Shown here piece by piece: positions 30,607 through 39,412 of a stretch of DNA of 64,000 nucleotides. Both the position numbers and the translations under genes were made by a program. The notes beneath the pieces are model-generated. The model did not search any database and was not told where the DNA came from. It saw only the letters and a list, made by a program, of their open reading frames with translations. The first letter of the stretch is position 1. Each line of letters opens with the position of its first letter. Source of the stretch: an uncultured Bacteroidia bacterium (GTDB lineage Bacteria > Bacteroidota > Bacteroidia > Bacteroidales > F082); NCBI GenBank assembly GCA_902801465.1, contig CADCIH010000013.1:1-64000 (forward strand). Direction: 5' to 3'.

Positions 30607-33533
30607 GGTAGTAGGGTTACAGGTCCAATTAATCCAGTCGGTTGCAGGGGTTGATCGCGTTTTGGGTGATTCACATAGATCCACACGGTGGGATTATCTT
30701 CTTTGGTAAAGGTTTTTAAGTAGTTTCCTAAAGTGGTGGTGACGCGGATTTCAAGGTCGTTATCACCGTCGTGGAGCATATCACCGATGTCGTAGATGCG
30801 GCGGCCATAGTACCTCACTCCAGCGGATTGACCGTTGACAAAAACCTCGCTGACACCTTCCACCAGACCTAGGTCGAGGATGTTTCCCAGGTTTTGGATG
30901 TTTTTCCGATAGACGATGGTTCCGGCGAAATGCTGGAAATCAGGATGATCTTTCAGGTCAAAAAGCGTGTCGAAATGGGCGTGGATGGTGGTGTCCAAAC
31001 GAGCGTGAACCAATTCAACATCCCAATCATAAGAGATGTCTTTAAGGGAGTAACCCTCTGCGTCAGGGGAGTAGCCTTCGGCGTTGCAGGGTGCCCCAAC
31101 GGCACTAAGAAACTCCCTTCGGTTCGTTTCTAAGGTGCCTTTTGGGGCACCCTGCATGCCGAAGGGCTTGCTTTGTTCAAACACGATTAATAACGACTCG
31201 GCAGGTCCCAAATCAAAATCATAGCTGTCATCCTCGTTCAATACCAAAGGATAGCGTTCACCGGTGTGGAGATCCCATACCCAAGGATATTTGTGATGTG
31301 TCAGCTCGTGATGGAAAGTAATCTTGGTTTGATGCGACTGATACCGATGCGAATTGATGATGAAGAGCATCTCGTTCCCGTCATCGGTGGTGTAGCGGTT
31401 TTGCATCACAAAGGGATCGGGAGTCTCAATGTCGAGGTAATGAGGTAGATTATAAACGTGCATCAGGCTATCATACCAAGAGATGAAGCCTTCTTTGGGC
31501 GGTTCCACAAAGACGAAACGGTCATCGAAAGCTTTAATCTGATCAAAACAACTTTGGACAACGGCGTCTTTCATGGCGATATCACCGCTCAAGCCCAAGG
31601 ATTGGTAAGGGATGGTGTCGATGCAAAGCAACTTGCCACCGCACTCAACGAAGCGCAAAAGGTGTTCGGCGGTTTCAGGATGCATACGTTCTATATCGAT
31701 GAGTATCAATGTGTTGTAGTGGCGTTCGCCAAAACGGAACTCGCCATGCCTCATCTCACCAGCATTAATAATGTTTTCGCTCACATAATCCATTCCGCCG
31801 CCACATTTATTAATGGCTTCCCAAATAAGGGTTTTATAAGGCGCTCGGGTGGTGTTAGGGAAAGGCTCGTTCTGCATTCCGATGGTGCTCCACATGTCGT
31901 TCTCGGGATTCAAAATGGCGATGTCGGCGTAATAGGTGCCATGCTGTAGGGCGTAGGAGAGACGGGCCTTATAGTCGTTGTAATACTTAAAGTAAGGCCA
32001 CCAGGGGTTGTTCTCGCTGTAATAAGCGCCATAGCGAACCCATCCCGGGAAGTCCACCTCGAGGTTAGGTGAGTAGTTGAAGCCGTGATAAACGCTGTGG
32101 GTTACACCGGAGATGGCACTTTGGTCGCCGCCGATCTTCAATTGCTCCAAAGTCATGTTGAACACGGTGTAGGTGTTGGTCATCTCCTCACAACTTACGG
32201 TGCGGTTGCCAGCCAGATGTGCTGCTGAGGAGACAAATTTGTTGACCATGGTATAGGCGCGGCCACGTCGATAGTCGGTCTCCGACATTTCCTCTCCGGG
32301 CTTGTGACGTAGCCAGTTGGTGGTCCAGGATTCGCCTTCGGGGATGTCGTAGCCCATGGCGTTCTCCAAAGGATAGAAGCCCCGACCGTAGGCCTGGGCA
32401 CGGGCTTTCACGCCCAAGGCATGGCACCAGTCCAGATAAGTAGTGGTGAACCGTTCTTGCATCAATTGGGCTTTGAAATCCTCGAAATCGTACCGGGCAC
32501 GTTCCACCAACGCCTTGAAATCGTCGGTCACAGGAACCACGGGATTATAGTTGAGTGCACTGCCCATGGAGCCGATCGTAAACAAAATGAAAGGCAACCA
32601 CTCGGTAATATCGTAACCATGACGTTTTTGGAATTCCTCAGCCATATCGTTGGTCCAGTTGGCCCCTTCGAGTTCCATGCTGTCGGTGAACAAAGCCCTA
32701 ATCTGGCCTTTTAATGGCCCGATGCGACCCTCGATGGAATCGGACATATTATTTAGATACTGGCTGACTGCTTCGATGTTGAAATGATCGAGCGCAGGCC
32801 CTGCCGCTCCGGGTGCACCATTAATGACTTCCAGAAATCCATTAATCTTCACCAATGCGGCTAAAGTATAATTGCCCTCGGGGATATTAATAGTAAAAAT
32901 ACTATCATTTTGCCAGACATCCAAGTAGTCCTCCACGCTTGAAGCGGGATTTGGATACAAACGTAAAAGAGTCAGTTCCTTAGTGTTTCCTTTGTAAGGT
33001 GAACTCACCTTGGGCATGGCCTTCGAGCAAAGGCTATCACGTACAATTGTTAAAGCTGCAGGACCTGTCACGGGTTCGGCATAGTTGACTACGATTTGTG
33101 CCCGTTCGTCTTCCTCAAGAAACTCTGCGCCAAAAGGCCATCCCGAACCTACAAGGAGGTCACAGGTCATGTCCAAGGAGTCTGCCTCATCGAAGCACAC
33201 CTTGAGCATGTCAATCCATTCGGGGCTGATCCATTGCAAAGAAGGCTTCCCGATGCTGTCGCAATAAGTAGGGAAGGCGATGGGATTGATTTCCACACCA
33301 CCGATACCAGCTTCTTTCAGCAGGCGCAACTCGCGCACCAACTCAGCTGCTTCCACCTTATTGCCGTTCCACCACCAGCGCACAAAAGGATGGTACTCCG
33401 AAGGCGGCTGCTGGAAACCCTCGTAGAGATGCTCGGTGGTAATAATATCCTTATGCGTGCATCGGCAAAAGCCAAGCACAGCCAACAAAAGTAGCAGGAC
33501 AAATAGTTGTTTTATGTAACCAGGCCAGGTCAC
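30603..33533 (-). CDS. Alpha-L-rhamnosidase, glycoside hydrolase family 106
   Basis: 976 residues. The start is the GTG at 33533, which overlaps the upstream gene's TGA as GTGA and leads directly into a signal peptide (YIKQLFVLLLLLAVLGFCRC, lipoprotein type); no ATG fits. GH106 features: EYHPFVRWWWNGNKVEAAELVREL near the start of the mature protein, EINPIAFPTYCDSIGK, then a large catalytic barrel and C-terminal beta domains ending FTKEDNPTVWIYVNHPK. It removes rhamnose from rhamnogalacturonan side chains. About residues 789-820 are encoded by a 91-bp palindromic element in frame. No SusC/SusD pair is near. Confidence 0.88.
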   Translation of the reverse strand: MTWPGYIKQLFVLLLLLAVLGFCRCTHKDIITTEHLYEGFQQPPSEYHPFVRWWWNGNKVEAAELVRELRLLKEAGIGGVEINPIAFPTYCDSIGKPSLQWISPEWIDMLKVCFDEADSLDMTCDLLVGSGWPFGAEFLEEDERAQIVVNYAEPVTGPAALTIVRDSLCSKAMPKVSSPYKGNTKELTLLRLYPNPASSVEDYLDVWQNDSIFTINIPEGNYTLAALVKINGFLEVINGAPGAAGPALDHFNIEAVSQYLNNMSDSIEGRIGPLKGQIRALFTDSMELEGANWTNDMAEEFQKRHGYDITEWLPFILFTIGSMGSALNYNPVVPVTDDFKALVERARYDFEDFKAQLMQERFTTTYLDWCHALGVKARAQAYGRGFYPLENAMGYDIPEGESWTTNWLRHKPGEEMSETDYRRGRAYTMVNKFVSSAAHLAGNRTVSCEEMTNTYTVFNMTLEQLKIGGDQSAISGVTHSVYHGFNYSPNLEVDFPGWVRYGAYYSENNPWWPYFKYYNDYKARLSYALQHGTYYADIAILNPENDMWSTIGMQNEPFPNTTRAPYKTLIWEAINKCGGGMDYVSENIINAGEMRHGEFRFGERHYNTLILIDIERMHPETAEHLLRFVECGGKLLCIDTIPYQSLGLSGDIAMKDAVVQSCFDQIKAFDDRFVFVEPPKEGFISWYDSLMHVYNLPHYLDIETPDPFVMQNRYTTDDGNEMLFIINSHRYQSHQTKITFHHELTHHKYPWVWDLHTGERYPLVLNEDDSYDFDLGPAESLLIVFEQSKPFGMQGAPKGTLETNRREFLSAVGAPCNAEGYSPDAEGYSLKDISYDWDVELVHARLDTTIHAHFDTLFDLKDHPDFQHFAGTIVYRKNIQNLGNILDLGLVEGVSEVFVNGQSAGVRYYGRRIYDIGDMLHDGDNDLEIRVTTTLGNYLKTFTKEDNPTVWIYVNHPKRDQPLQPTGLIGPVTLLP
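31075..31165. repeat. 91-bp in-frame palindromic element inside GH106
   Basis: Nested arms: CCTTCGGC with GCCGAAGG; GCAGGGTGCCCCAA (31086-31099) with its exact complement TTGGGGCACCCTGC (31142-31155); inner GGCAC...AAGAAAC (31101-31113) with GTTTCTAAGGTGCC (31126-31139). It encodes the extra segment MQGAPKGTLETNRREFLSA and GAPCNAEGY, which sits between two GH106 domains. Confidence 0.85.
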
Positions 33534-33952
33534 TCGGCTTTCTTTAGACGGTAGAACGCCATTTGGATCAATCCGCCTTCGATTTCCTTGACTTCTTCCC
33601 AAGGACCGACCTGCTCTCCAAGGACCTCGCCTTCCAAACCGGTGTCCGCCATGTTTTTCCCATTTTCCACTTTCCAGTGGTTCTCGCCGACAAGCATCAT
33701 GCCGTCTCTCAACACTAGATCGCCAGAAGCCAGAGCCTCATTGATCTCTTCTTGACTGATGTCTTCGGGAAGCGGCGACAGGAGTGTTATGGTACCATCA
33801 TCTGCAATCAATACCACTGTTTTAAGCATCATCTGCGTTTCTTTGTCATCATCTGTGGCTAGAAGTTCAGCCGCATCCGCCCAAACCATGCCTTTTTCTT
33901 CGTCGAAATGCAAAATCTGTGCAACCGTCCATTTTCCGGTTAAATTCATCAT
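33530..33952 (-). CDS. Protein of unknown function heading the GH106/GH28 operon
   Basis: 140 residues, no signal peptide. Starts MMNLTGKWTVAQILHFDEEKGMVWADAAELL, a lipocalin-like beta opening (GKW), and is rich in Glu/Asp. The part HWKVENGKNM is encoded by a short heptad repeat. I do not recognise a family. Its stop codon overlaps the GTG start of GH106, so it is the first gene of that unit; a promoter box lies 29 bases upstream. A role with the pectin hydrolases is only guilt by association, since it appears cytoplasmic. Confidence 0.65.
   Translation of the reverse strand: MMNLTGKWTVAQILHFDEEKGMVWADAAELLATDDDKETQMMLKTVVLIADDGTITLLSPLPEDISQEEINEALASGDLVLRDGMMLVGENHWKVENGKNMADTGLEGEVLGEQVGPWEEVKEIEGGLIQMAFYRLKKAE
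33663..33682 (-). repeat. Short 7-bp-period repeat inside the gene upstream of GH106
   Basis: About two and a half units of the TTTTCCA type in frame, encoding WKVENGK, nearly the same peptide as the GH78 copy 2. Confidence 0.55.
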
Positions 33953-33980
33953 AGTGTTTTCTTTTTAAGGTTATCCGATG

Positions 33981-33988
33981 CAAACTTA
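33981..33988 (-). promoter_or_regulatory. -7 promoter box of the GH106 operon
   Basis: TAAGTTTG on the minus strand, 28 bases before the first start codon of the unit. Confidence 0.5.
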
Positions 33989-34000
33989 ATAAATTCTCCT

Positions 34001-34008
34001 TATTTTTG
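34001..34008 (+). promoter_or_regulatory. -7 promoter box of the nitroreductase gene
   Basis: TATTTTTG, 38 bases before the start codon; divergent from the GH106 operon. Confidence 0.5.
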
Positions 34009-34046
34009 TCAAGTTTTATAAAGGTTCAATCCCAAAAATTGATAAA

Positions 34047-34691
34047 ATGGCCGACGGATATTTGGAAAAACGTTACGAAGAGGTCTTTGGCAAAGGAGCC
34101 AAGAAGACCGTGGTGAAACGCGCTTCGATAGAAACATTAATGGAGAAAAACAGAAGCTATCGAGGTTATAAAAAGGAGTTCGAGGTGAAGCGTGAGATGC
34201 TGGAACGCATCGTGGCGGTGAACACTAAGATCGCCTCTGCGAAGAACCAACAAGTGTTACGTTTCAAACTGGTTACCAAAGAGACGGGATCCGACATCAT
34301 TGTCCAAAACATGAAGCTTGGCGGACTGCTACCGGAGCTTCATTTACCATTCGAAGGCACAGAACCTAATGCTTTCATCATCATCTGCTCGACCATCCCT
34401 GAGAACAAGTTCGTGGATATCGACCTGGGTATCGCCGCGCAAAGCATGTTGTTGAAAGCCACCGAGATGGGACTTAATGGCATCATGATTGGAGCTTTCA
34501 ACAAGGCAAAAGTCACGGAGGCTTTCAATTTGCCATACGAGCCTGTTCTTATACTCGCTATCGGCAAGGGAAATGAAAAAATCAAGCTTCAACCTGTTGA
34601 CGAAGGTGAAAAACTGGCTTATTATCGTGATGAGAAAGGGACGCAGTTTGTTCCAAAGATTCGTTGGGAACAACTGATTATTGAGGATTGA
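34047..34691 (+). CDS. Nitroreductase-family flavoprotein
   Basis: 214 residues, cytoplasmic. Pattern of the nitroreductase fold: MEKNRSYRGYKKEFEVKREMLERIV at the N-terminus (R-S-Y-R is the FMN phosphate contact), KNQQVLRFKLVT, then DIDLGIAAQSMLLKATEMGLNGIMIGAFN (FMN and dimer helix) and PYEPVLILAIGKGNEKI. It probably transfers hydride from NAD(P)H to nitro groups, quinones or similar acceptors. It stands alone and its stop is only 27 bases before the next coding start. Natural substrate unknown. Confidence 0.85.
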   Translation: MADGYLEKRYEEVFGKGAKKTVVKRASIETLMEKNRSYRGYKKEFEVKREMLERIVAVNTKIASAKNQQVLRFKLVTKETGSDIIVQNMKLGGLLPELHLPFEGTEPNAFIIICSTIPENKFVDIDLGIAAQSMLLKATEMGLNGIMIGAFNKAKVTEAFNLPYEPVLILAIGKGNEKIKLQPVDEGEKLAYYRDEKGTQFVPKIRWEQLIIED

Positions 34692-34702
34692 AAAAAAAAC
34701 AC

Positions 34703-34710
34703 TAACTTTG
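34703..34710 (+). promoter_or_regulatory. -7 promoter box of the His/Cys-rich protein gene
   Basis: TAACTTTG, 8 bases before the TTG used as start, so the leader would be very short. Confidence 0.5.
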
Positions 34711-34718
34711 CACCTGTT

Positions 34719-35192
34719 TTGAAACGCTTGTTATTTCAAATAGTGTCCCTTGTGATGGCATTTCAAGTGCTGCTGGTCGCTCATGGTCTGAGCGTCAACT
34801 TCCATTTGTGCGCTGAGGACCATCATGTGATGAGCAGTTTCGGCGACGCCTCTGAGTTGTGTGGGCACTGCATAGGTCACCATCATCACGGGCACCATGA
34901 CCTTCATGAGGTTGAGGCACTTGAAGCGGAGGCTCATCTTGATGCAAGATGCTGTTGCGAAGATTTTGACAGTGAGGTTGGGTTTACCGATGGTTTCACG
35001 TTTTCACCCGAAAAGAACCTTGCCGTTTTCCTGCCGTTCACCATTCTCGCCAATTTGGTTAATTCGCAAGAGGTCGAGAACCCATGCACGTTTCTCAGGT
35101 CTTTCTCTCAACATAAAAAGGCCTATTTGCTTACTGGTAGGTTGAAAACGATTTTCTTCTCTAATTTGAAGCTCAATCCTTTGGTTTTCTGA
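34719..35192 (+). CDS. His/Cys-rich exported protein (HYC_CC_PP-like) beside a TonB receptor
   Basis: 157 residues from a TTG start; this gives a proper signal peptide (MKRLLFQIVSLVMAFQVLLVAHG), whereas the next ATG (34755) would cut into it. The mature part has FHLCAED, then CGHCIGHHHHGHHDLHE and CCCEDF. The layout hydrophobic N-terminus, HxC, CC, then hydrophobic C-terminal stretch is that of the HYC_CC_PP group found beside TonB receptors in Bacteroidota; the third motif is not clear here. The His and Cys clusters suggest copper, zinc or nickel binding. It lies 58 bases upstream of a TonB-dependent receptor and probably shares its transcript. Confidence 0.7.
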   Translation: MKRLLFQIVSLVMAFQVLLVAHGLSVNFHLCAEDHHVMSSFGDASELCGHCIGHHHHGHHDLHEVEALEAEAHLDARCCCEDFDSEVGFTDGFTFSPEKNLAVFLPFTILANLVNSQEVENPCTFLRSFSQHKKAYLLTGRLKTIFFSNLKLNPLVF

Positions 35193-35250
35193 TTGTCATT
35201 TCAGAATCATTATTTGTTTAACAGCCTTTTAAGGCTATAATTTTACAATC

Positions 35251-37512
35251 ATGAAAACCACTAAATCTTTATTAATCATATCATTATTATCAATCATGAC
35301 CATGGGCTTCGCCCAGAATGTCATCGAAGGCACCGTTTATGAAAAAGACGACAACGGAAACCTTGTTCCGTTGGCAGGTGCCAATGTCTATTGGAAAATC
35401 GCCAATGTTGGCACCGTCACCGATGTGAATGGCCGTTATAGTATCGAAATTCACCCTACTTACAAATGCCTGGTATTCAGTTTTGTGGGTTATGAGAATG
35501 ACACTGTTCATCACATGGCCGAGCCACAACATTACGATCATGTGATGAGTACTCCTCTCACATTGGATGAAGTGGAGGTTGCCGCAAGGCAGAAGGCGCA
35601 GTATGTCTCGGCACTTGAGGCCCTTCACGTAGAGCACATCACGGGTGAAGCTTTGCGTCGCTGTGCCTGCTGCAGCCTCGCTGAAAGCTTTGAAACCAAT
35701 GCGTCGGTCGATGTGGCCTATGCCGATGCTGTCACTGGTGCCAAACAGATCGAGTTGCTTGGACTCAGCGGACTCTACACCCAGATGATGACCGAAAACA
35801 TGCCTAACTTCCGCGGACTGGCTTCAGCATTCGGATTAAGCTATGTGCCCGGTACTTGGATGCACGGCATCTCCGTCTCCAAAGGCGCATCCTCGGTTCG
35901 CAATGGCTATGAGTCGATCAGCGGACAGATTAATGTGGACTTCAAAGAACCTGAAGCCGACAAAAGCGAAAAAGTGTTTGTCAACCTGTTCACCAACACT
36001 ATGGCCATGACGGAATTGAACTTTAACGCCCGCCTGAAAGTAGGAAAGAACGACGGCTTGATGCTTCTCGGTCACGTGGGTTACAACCCCATGAAGATGG
36101 ATGGCAATGGTGATGGCTTCCTTGACGACCCCGTCACCAAGCAATACAGTGCTTTCCTTCGTTACAACCACCCCAACACGGGCCATTTTGGCTGCAAACT
36201 GGGGGTGAAGGCCCTTAAAGAAAGCCGCCTCAGCGGGCAGATGGACTTCGACCCGGAACATCGGCTCGACCCGGGCTATGGTCTCTATGGCATCAATATC
36301 AATACCGAGCGCTATGAGGCTTTTGCCAAGACAGGCTTCATCTTCGATCGCCCTGAGACTAGTCTGGGAGTCCAGCAACAGTTAACCTACCATAAAACCG
36401 ATTCCTATTACGGGTTAACTGATTACAATGCAACACAATTATCGTATTATGTTAACTTACTGTTCGATTCGTATATTGTCAACACCCACCATAAATACTC
36501 TGTCGGAGCCAGTTATTCCTACGATCGCTATAATGAGGAACAGAACATCTTCACCATTACACAGGATGCGCTTCCCCAGCAACGGGTGGAGCAGGTGCCC
36601 GGAGTCTTTGCAGAGTATGTGTTCAGTGACGATCATCAATGGACAGTGATCGGGGGCTTCCGTGCCGACTATAACACCTATTACAATCGTTTGTTCTATA
36701 CCCCGCGCCTTCATGTGCGTTTCCGTACTGAAAACGAGTTGGCATTGCGTCTTTCGGCAGGCAAGGGCTATCGTTCTCCCAACATTCTCGCAGAGAACTC
36801 CACCATGCTGGCTTCATCTCGACAAATCCTTTTCTTGAATATGGATCAGCCCAAGATGGAAGAGGCATGGAACTTCGGTATTAATCTCTCGAAACACTTC
36901 GACGTGGGTGAAAAAGAGATTCAGGTGTTGGTTGACGCTTACCGCACGGATTTCATCAACCAGGTTGTCATCGACCGTGATGCCGATGCCCATCAAATCC
37001 GTATCTATAATCTCGATGGCAAGTCTTATTCCAATTGTGCCCAGATCCAGGTTGACTACGAGCTGTTTCGCAATTTCGACGTATCGGCAGCTTTCCGTTA
37101 TACTGACGTGAAGATGACCATTAATGACACTTTGCGGGAGAAGCCTTTTGTGAACCGTTACAAGGGCTTGCTCACCCTCTCGTATGCTCCTGGTACTTGG
37201 CAATTCGACCTTGTGACCCAGTTCAACGGCGATAGCCGCATACCCGACCTTAGCGGCAACGCCACCGCAGTGGCCGACGGACAGGTGATGGAACGCTCGC
37301 CTTTTTACGTGATGATGAGCACCCAGGTCACCAAGAAGTTGGGCAAGCACTGGGAGGTGTATGTTGGAGGTGAGAATCTTACCAACTACAAGCAGAGCCA
37401 TCCGTTGGTGGCTGCCAACGAACCTTTTGGCAACGACTTCGATGCCGCAATGGTATGGGGTCCTTTGAGTGGCATTCGCGGATATGTTGGTGTTCGGTTC
37501 CAGGTGAAGTAA
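35251..37512 (+). CDS. TonB-dependent receptor, probable metal-related
   Basis: 753 residues. Signal peptide to about residue 21 (GFAQ), then a carboxypeptidase-regulatory-like domain (VIEGTVYEKDDNGNLVPLAGANVYW), a plug domain (RRCACCSLAESFETNASVDV; SVSKGASSVRNGYESISGQINVD) and a beta-barrel ending VYVGGENLTNYKQSHP and GYVGVRFQVK with the terminal aromatic pattern. The plug opens with RCACC, fitting a metal or metallophore ligand and the His/Cys-rich protein encoded just upstream. No SusD-like partner follows. Palindrome AGCCTT-TT-AAGGCT sits 14 bases before the start. The ligand is inferred, not proven. Confidence 0.9.
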   Translation: MKTTKSLLIISLLSIMTMGFAQNVIEGTVYEKDDNGNLVPLAGANVYWKIANVGTVTDVNGRYSIEIHPTYKCLVFSFVGYENDTVHHMAEPQHYDHVMSTPLTLDEVEVAARQKAQYVSALEALHVEHITGEALRRCACCSLAESFETNASVDVAYADAVTGAKQIELLGLSGLYTQMMTENMPNFRGLASAFGLSYVPGTWMHGISVSKGASSVRNGYESISGQINVDFKEPEADKSEKVFVNLFTNTMAMTELNFNARLKVGKNDGLMLLGHVGYNPMKMDGNGDGFLDDPVTKQYSAFLRYNHPNTGHFGCKLGVKALKESRLSGQMDFDPEHRLDPGYGLYGININTERYEAFAKTGFIFDRPETSLGVQQQLTYHKTDSYYGLTDYNATQLSYYVNLLFDSYIVNTHHKYSVGASYSYDRYNEEQNIFTITQDALPQQRVEQVPGVFAEYVFSDDHQWTVIGGFRADYNTYYNRLFYTPRLHVRFRTENELALRLSAGKGYRSPNILAENSTMLASSRQILFLNMDQPKMEEAWNFGINLSKHFDVGEKEIQVLVDAYRTDFINQVVIDRDADAHQIRIYNLDGKSYSNCAQIQVDYELFRNFDVSAAFRYTDVKMTINDTLREKPFVNRYKGLLTLSYAPGTWQFDLVTQFNGDSRIPDLSGNATAVADGQVMERSPFYVMMSTQVTKKLGKHWEVYVGGENLTNYKQSHPLVAANEPFGNDFDAAMVWGPLSGIRGYVGVRFQVK

Positions 37513-37534
37513 CATGCTTCACCTGGAGCTTCCA

Positions 37535-39412
37535 TTAGAATTGGAAGTATATGAACGACTGCAAATCAGCGGTGATAAACTGATAGATAACGAAGACGAT
37601 CAGGAAACAGACTACCACCATCAAAGGTAAAGGCATGTTGGCGAACCAGATGCGGTAACGACGCTTGAAGTTCTCAGGCAGCCAATGGATGACCATACCC
37701 AAGACAATCATCAGGAAGACATTACGATACTGATGGGCCATGGCTGGAATCTTGTCGAGATCCCAGTGGCTGCCAATCTGGTTGACCATGTTCTTGGCGG
37801 TGTTCCAGGCGGTCTCATTGGCCTCGGCGGGGTCGAGGTTGGAGCCGCTGCGGAAGAACAAACGGGTGAAGGTGATGAAGGTGAAGGTCTGGAAGACAGC
37901 CCAGGCGTCAGCCAGCCATTGGTAGGCGTTGGTCTCAGCTTTCTTCTTGAAAATCAAGTGATAGGCTAAACGGACGACATTGCCTATCAGGATGATGAAA
38001 CACCACACGAAGAACATGCTGAACACGGGATAAGGCACATAGACGCTCAGCAGACGCAGGGTGATGGTCACTGTCAGGATGAAAAGGGTGCGTGTGGTGT
38101 TGCTCCAGTCTTTCCAGAACTTGTAAAACACCATGCCAAGGCCGTTCAAGCCACCCCATATCATGAAATTCCACGAGGCGCCATGCCATAGACCACCCAA
38201 AAGCATGGTGTCCATCGAGTTGATGTTTGTGGTGATTTTCTTGCGCTTCTCGGGTTTGAAGATGGCCACTAAGGCTATGATTACGGTTAGTACCAGCACG
38301 CCCAGACCGACCCACCAGCTGCCACTCAGGAACACGGCGATGGCGGCAATCATGAAGATGATGCAGAACGAGCCGAAAGTGGCGTTGCGGTTGCCGCCCA
38401 AGGGGATGTAGAGATAGTCCTGCAACCATCGTGAGAGCGACATGTGCCAACGTTTCCAGAACTCGCCGGGGTGCTTGGCTTTGTATGGCGAGTTGAAGTT
38501 CTTGGGCAGGTAGAAGCCCATCAGCATGGCAACGCCGATAGCGATATCGGTATAGCCGGAGAAGTCGGCATATACCTGCAAGGAGTAGCCGAACAGGGCG
38601 CAGAGATTCTCGAATCCGGAATATAAAAGCGGGTTCTCAAAGACTCGGTCGATGAAATTCACCGCGATGTAGTCGCTCAGCACGATCTTCTTCACCAAGC
38701 CGTTCATGATCCAGAACACGGCGATGCCAAACATCCTTCGACTCAGGAAATATTTCTTGTGAAGCTGAGGAATGAACTCGTTGGCACGTACGATAGGACC
38801 TGCCACCAGCTGCGGGAAAAAGCTTACGTAGAAACCGAAGTCGAAGATGTTTCTCACCGGTTCGATGCGCTTGCGATACACATCCATGATGTAGCTGATG
38901 GCCTGGAAGGTATAGAACGAGATGCCCACAGGCAATAGGATGTCGTCGACACTGAATCGGTTGTCGCCTGTCATCTGGTTGCCTACCCACGAAAACACGT
39001 CGAACACCTTAAAGTCGGCACCAAAGAGGTTGTTGACCACATCAGTGATGAAATAGGCGTATTTGAAATAGAAAAGCGTGGAGAGATTAATGATGACGCT
39101 GACAGCCAACACGATGTTGCGGCTAAGGTCTTTCTTTCTGGTGTTCAGCCATTTGGCCCCAAAAAAATTGTAGAGTGTGATGAAGATTAATATCAGCGTA
39201 AAGAGGCCGCTGGTCTTGTAATAGAAGAACAGGCTAACGAAAAACAGAAAGGCATTCCTTAAAAGTGTTTTGTTTTTAACTAAGCTGAAAAAAGCAAACA
39301 CGATGGCGAAGAATGCCCAAAAGTAGAATTGGGTGAACAGCAGGGGGTGAGCTTTGTCGAACGAGAAAAGCTTTTGAAGGAAGTCGAGTGCTATATCGGT
39401 GAAGCTCATCAT
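37535..39412 (-). CDS. MBOAT-family O-acyltransferase (AlgI/PatA-like)
   Basis: 625 residues, about a dozen membrane helices. MBOAT signatures: FKVFDVFSWVG... ILLPVGISFYTFQAISYIMDVYR, FFPQLVAGPIVRANEFIPQL, WHMSLSRWLQDYLYIPLGGNR and the catalytic GLWHGASWNFMIWGG. The protein is longer than the usual 470-500 residues, with a roughly 60-residue insertion (helices and IFKPEKRKKITTN) between the two conserved blocks. These enzymes move an acyl group, often acetyl, across the inner membrane for transfer to a polymer. Start overlaps the upstream SGNH gene (ATGA). It is the last gene of the LysM/SGNH/SGNH/MBOAT operon. Confidence 0.93.
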   Translation of the reverse strand: MMSFTDIALDFLQKLFSFDKAHPLLFTQFYFWAFFAIVFAFFSLVKNKTLLRNAFLFFVSLFFYYKTSGLFTLILIFITLYNFFGAKWLNTRKKDLSRNIVLAVSVIINLSTLFYFKYAYFITDVVNNLFGADFKVFDVFSWVGNQMTGDNRFSVDDILLPVGISFYTFQAISYIMDVYRKRIEPVRNIFDFGFYVSFFPQLVAGPIVRANEFIPQLHKKYFLSRRMFGIAVFWIMNGLVKKIVLSDYIAVNFIDRVFENPLLYSGFENLCALFGYSLQVYADFSGYTDIAIGVAMLMGFYLPKNFNSPYKAKHPGEFWKRWHMSLSRWLQDYLYIPLGGNRNATFGSFCIIFMIAAIAVFLSGSWWVGLGVLVLTVIIALVAIFKPEKRKKITTNINSMDTMLLGGLWHGASWNFMIWGGLNGLGMVFYKFWKDWSNTTRTLFILTVTITLRLLSVYVPYPVFSMFFVWCFIILIGNVVRLAYHLIFKKKAETNAYQWLADAWAVFQTFTFITFTRLFFRSGSNLDPAEANETAWNTAKNMVNQIGSHWDLDKIPAMAHQYRNVFLMIVLGMVIHWLPENFKRRYRIWFANMPLPLMVVVCFLIVFVIYQFITADLQSFIYFQF

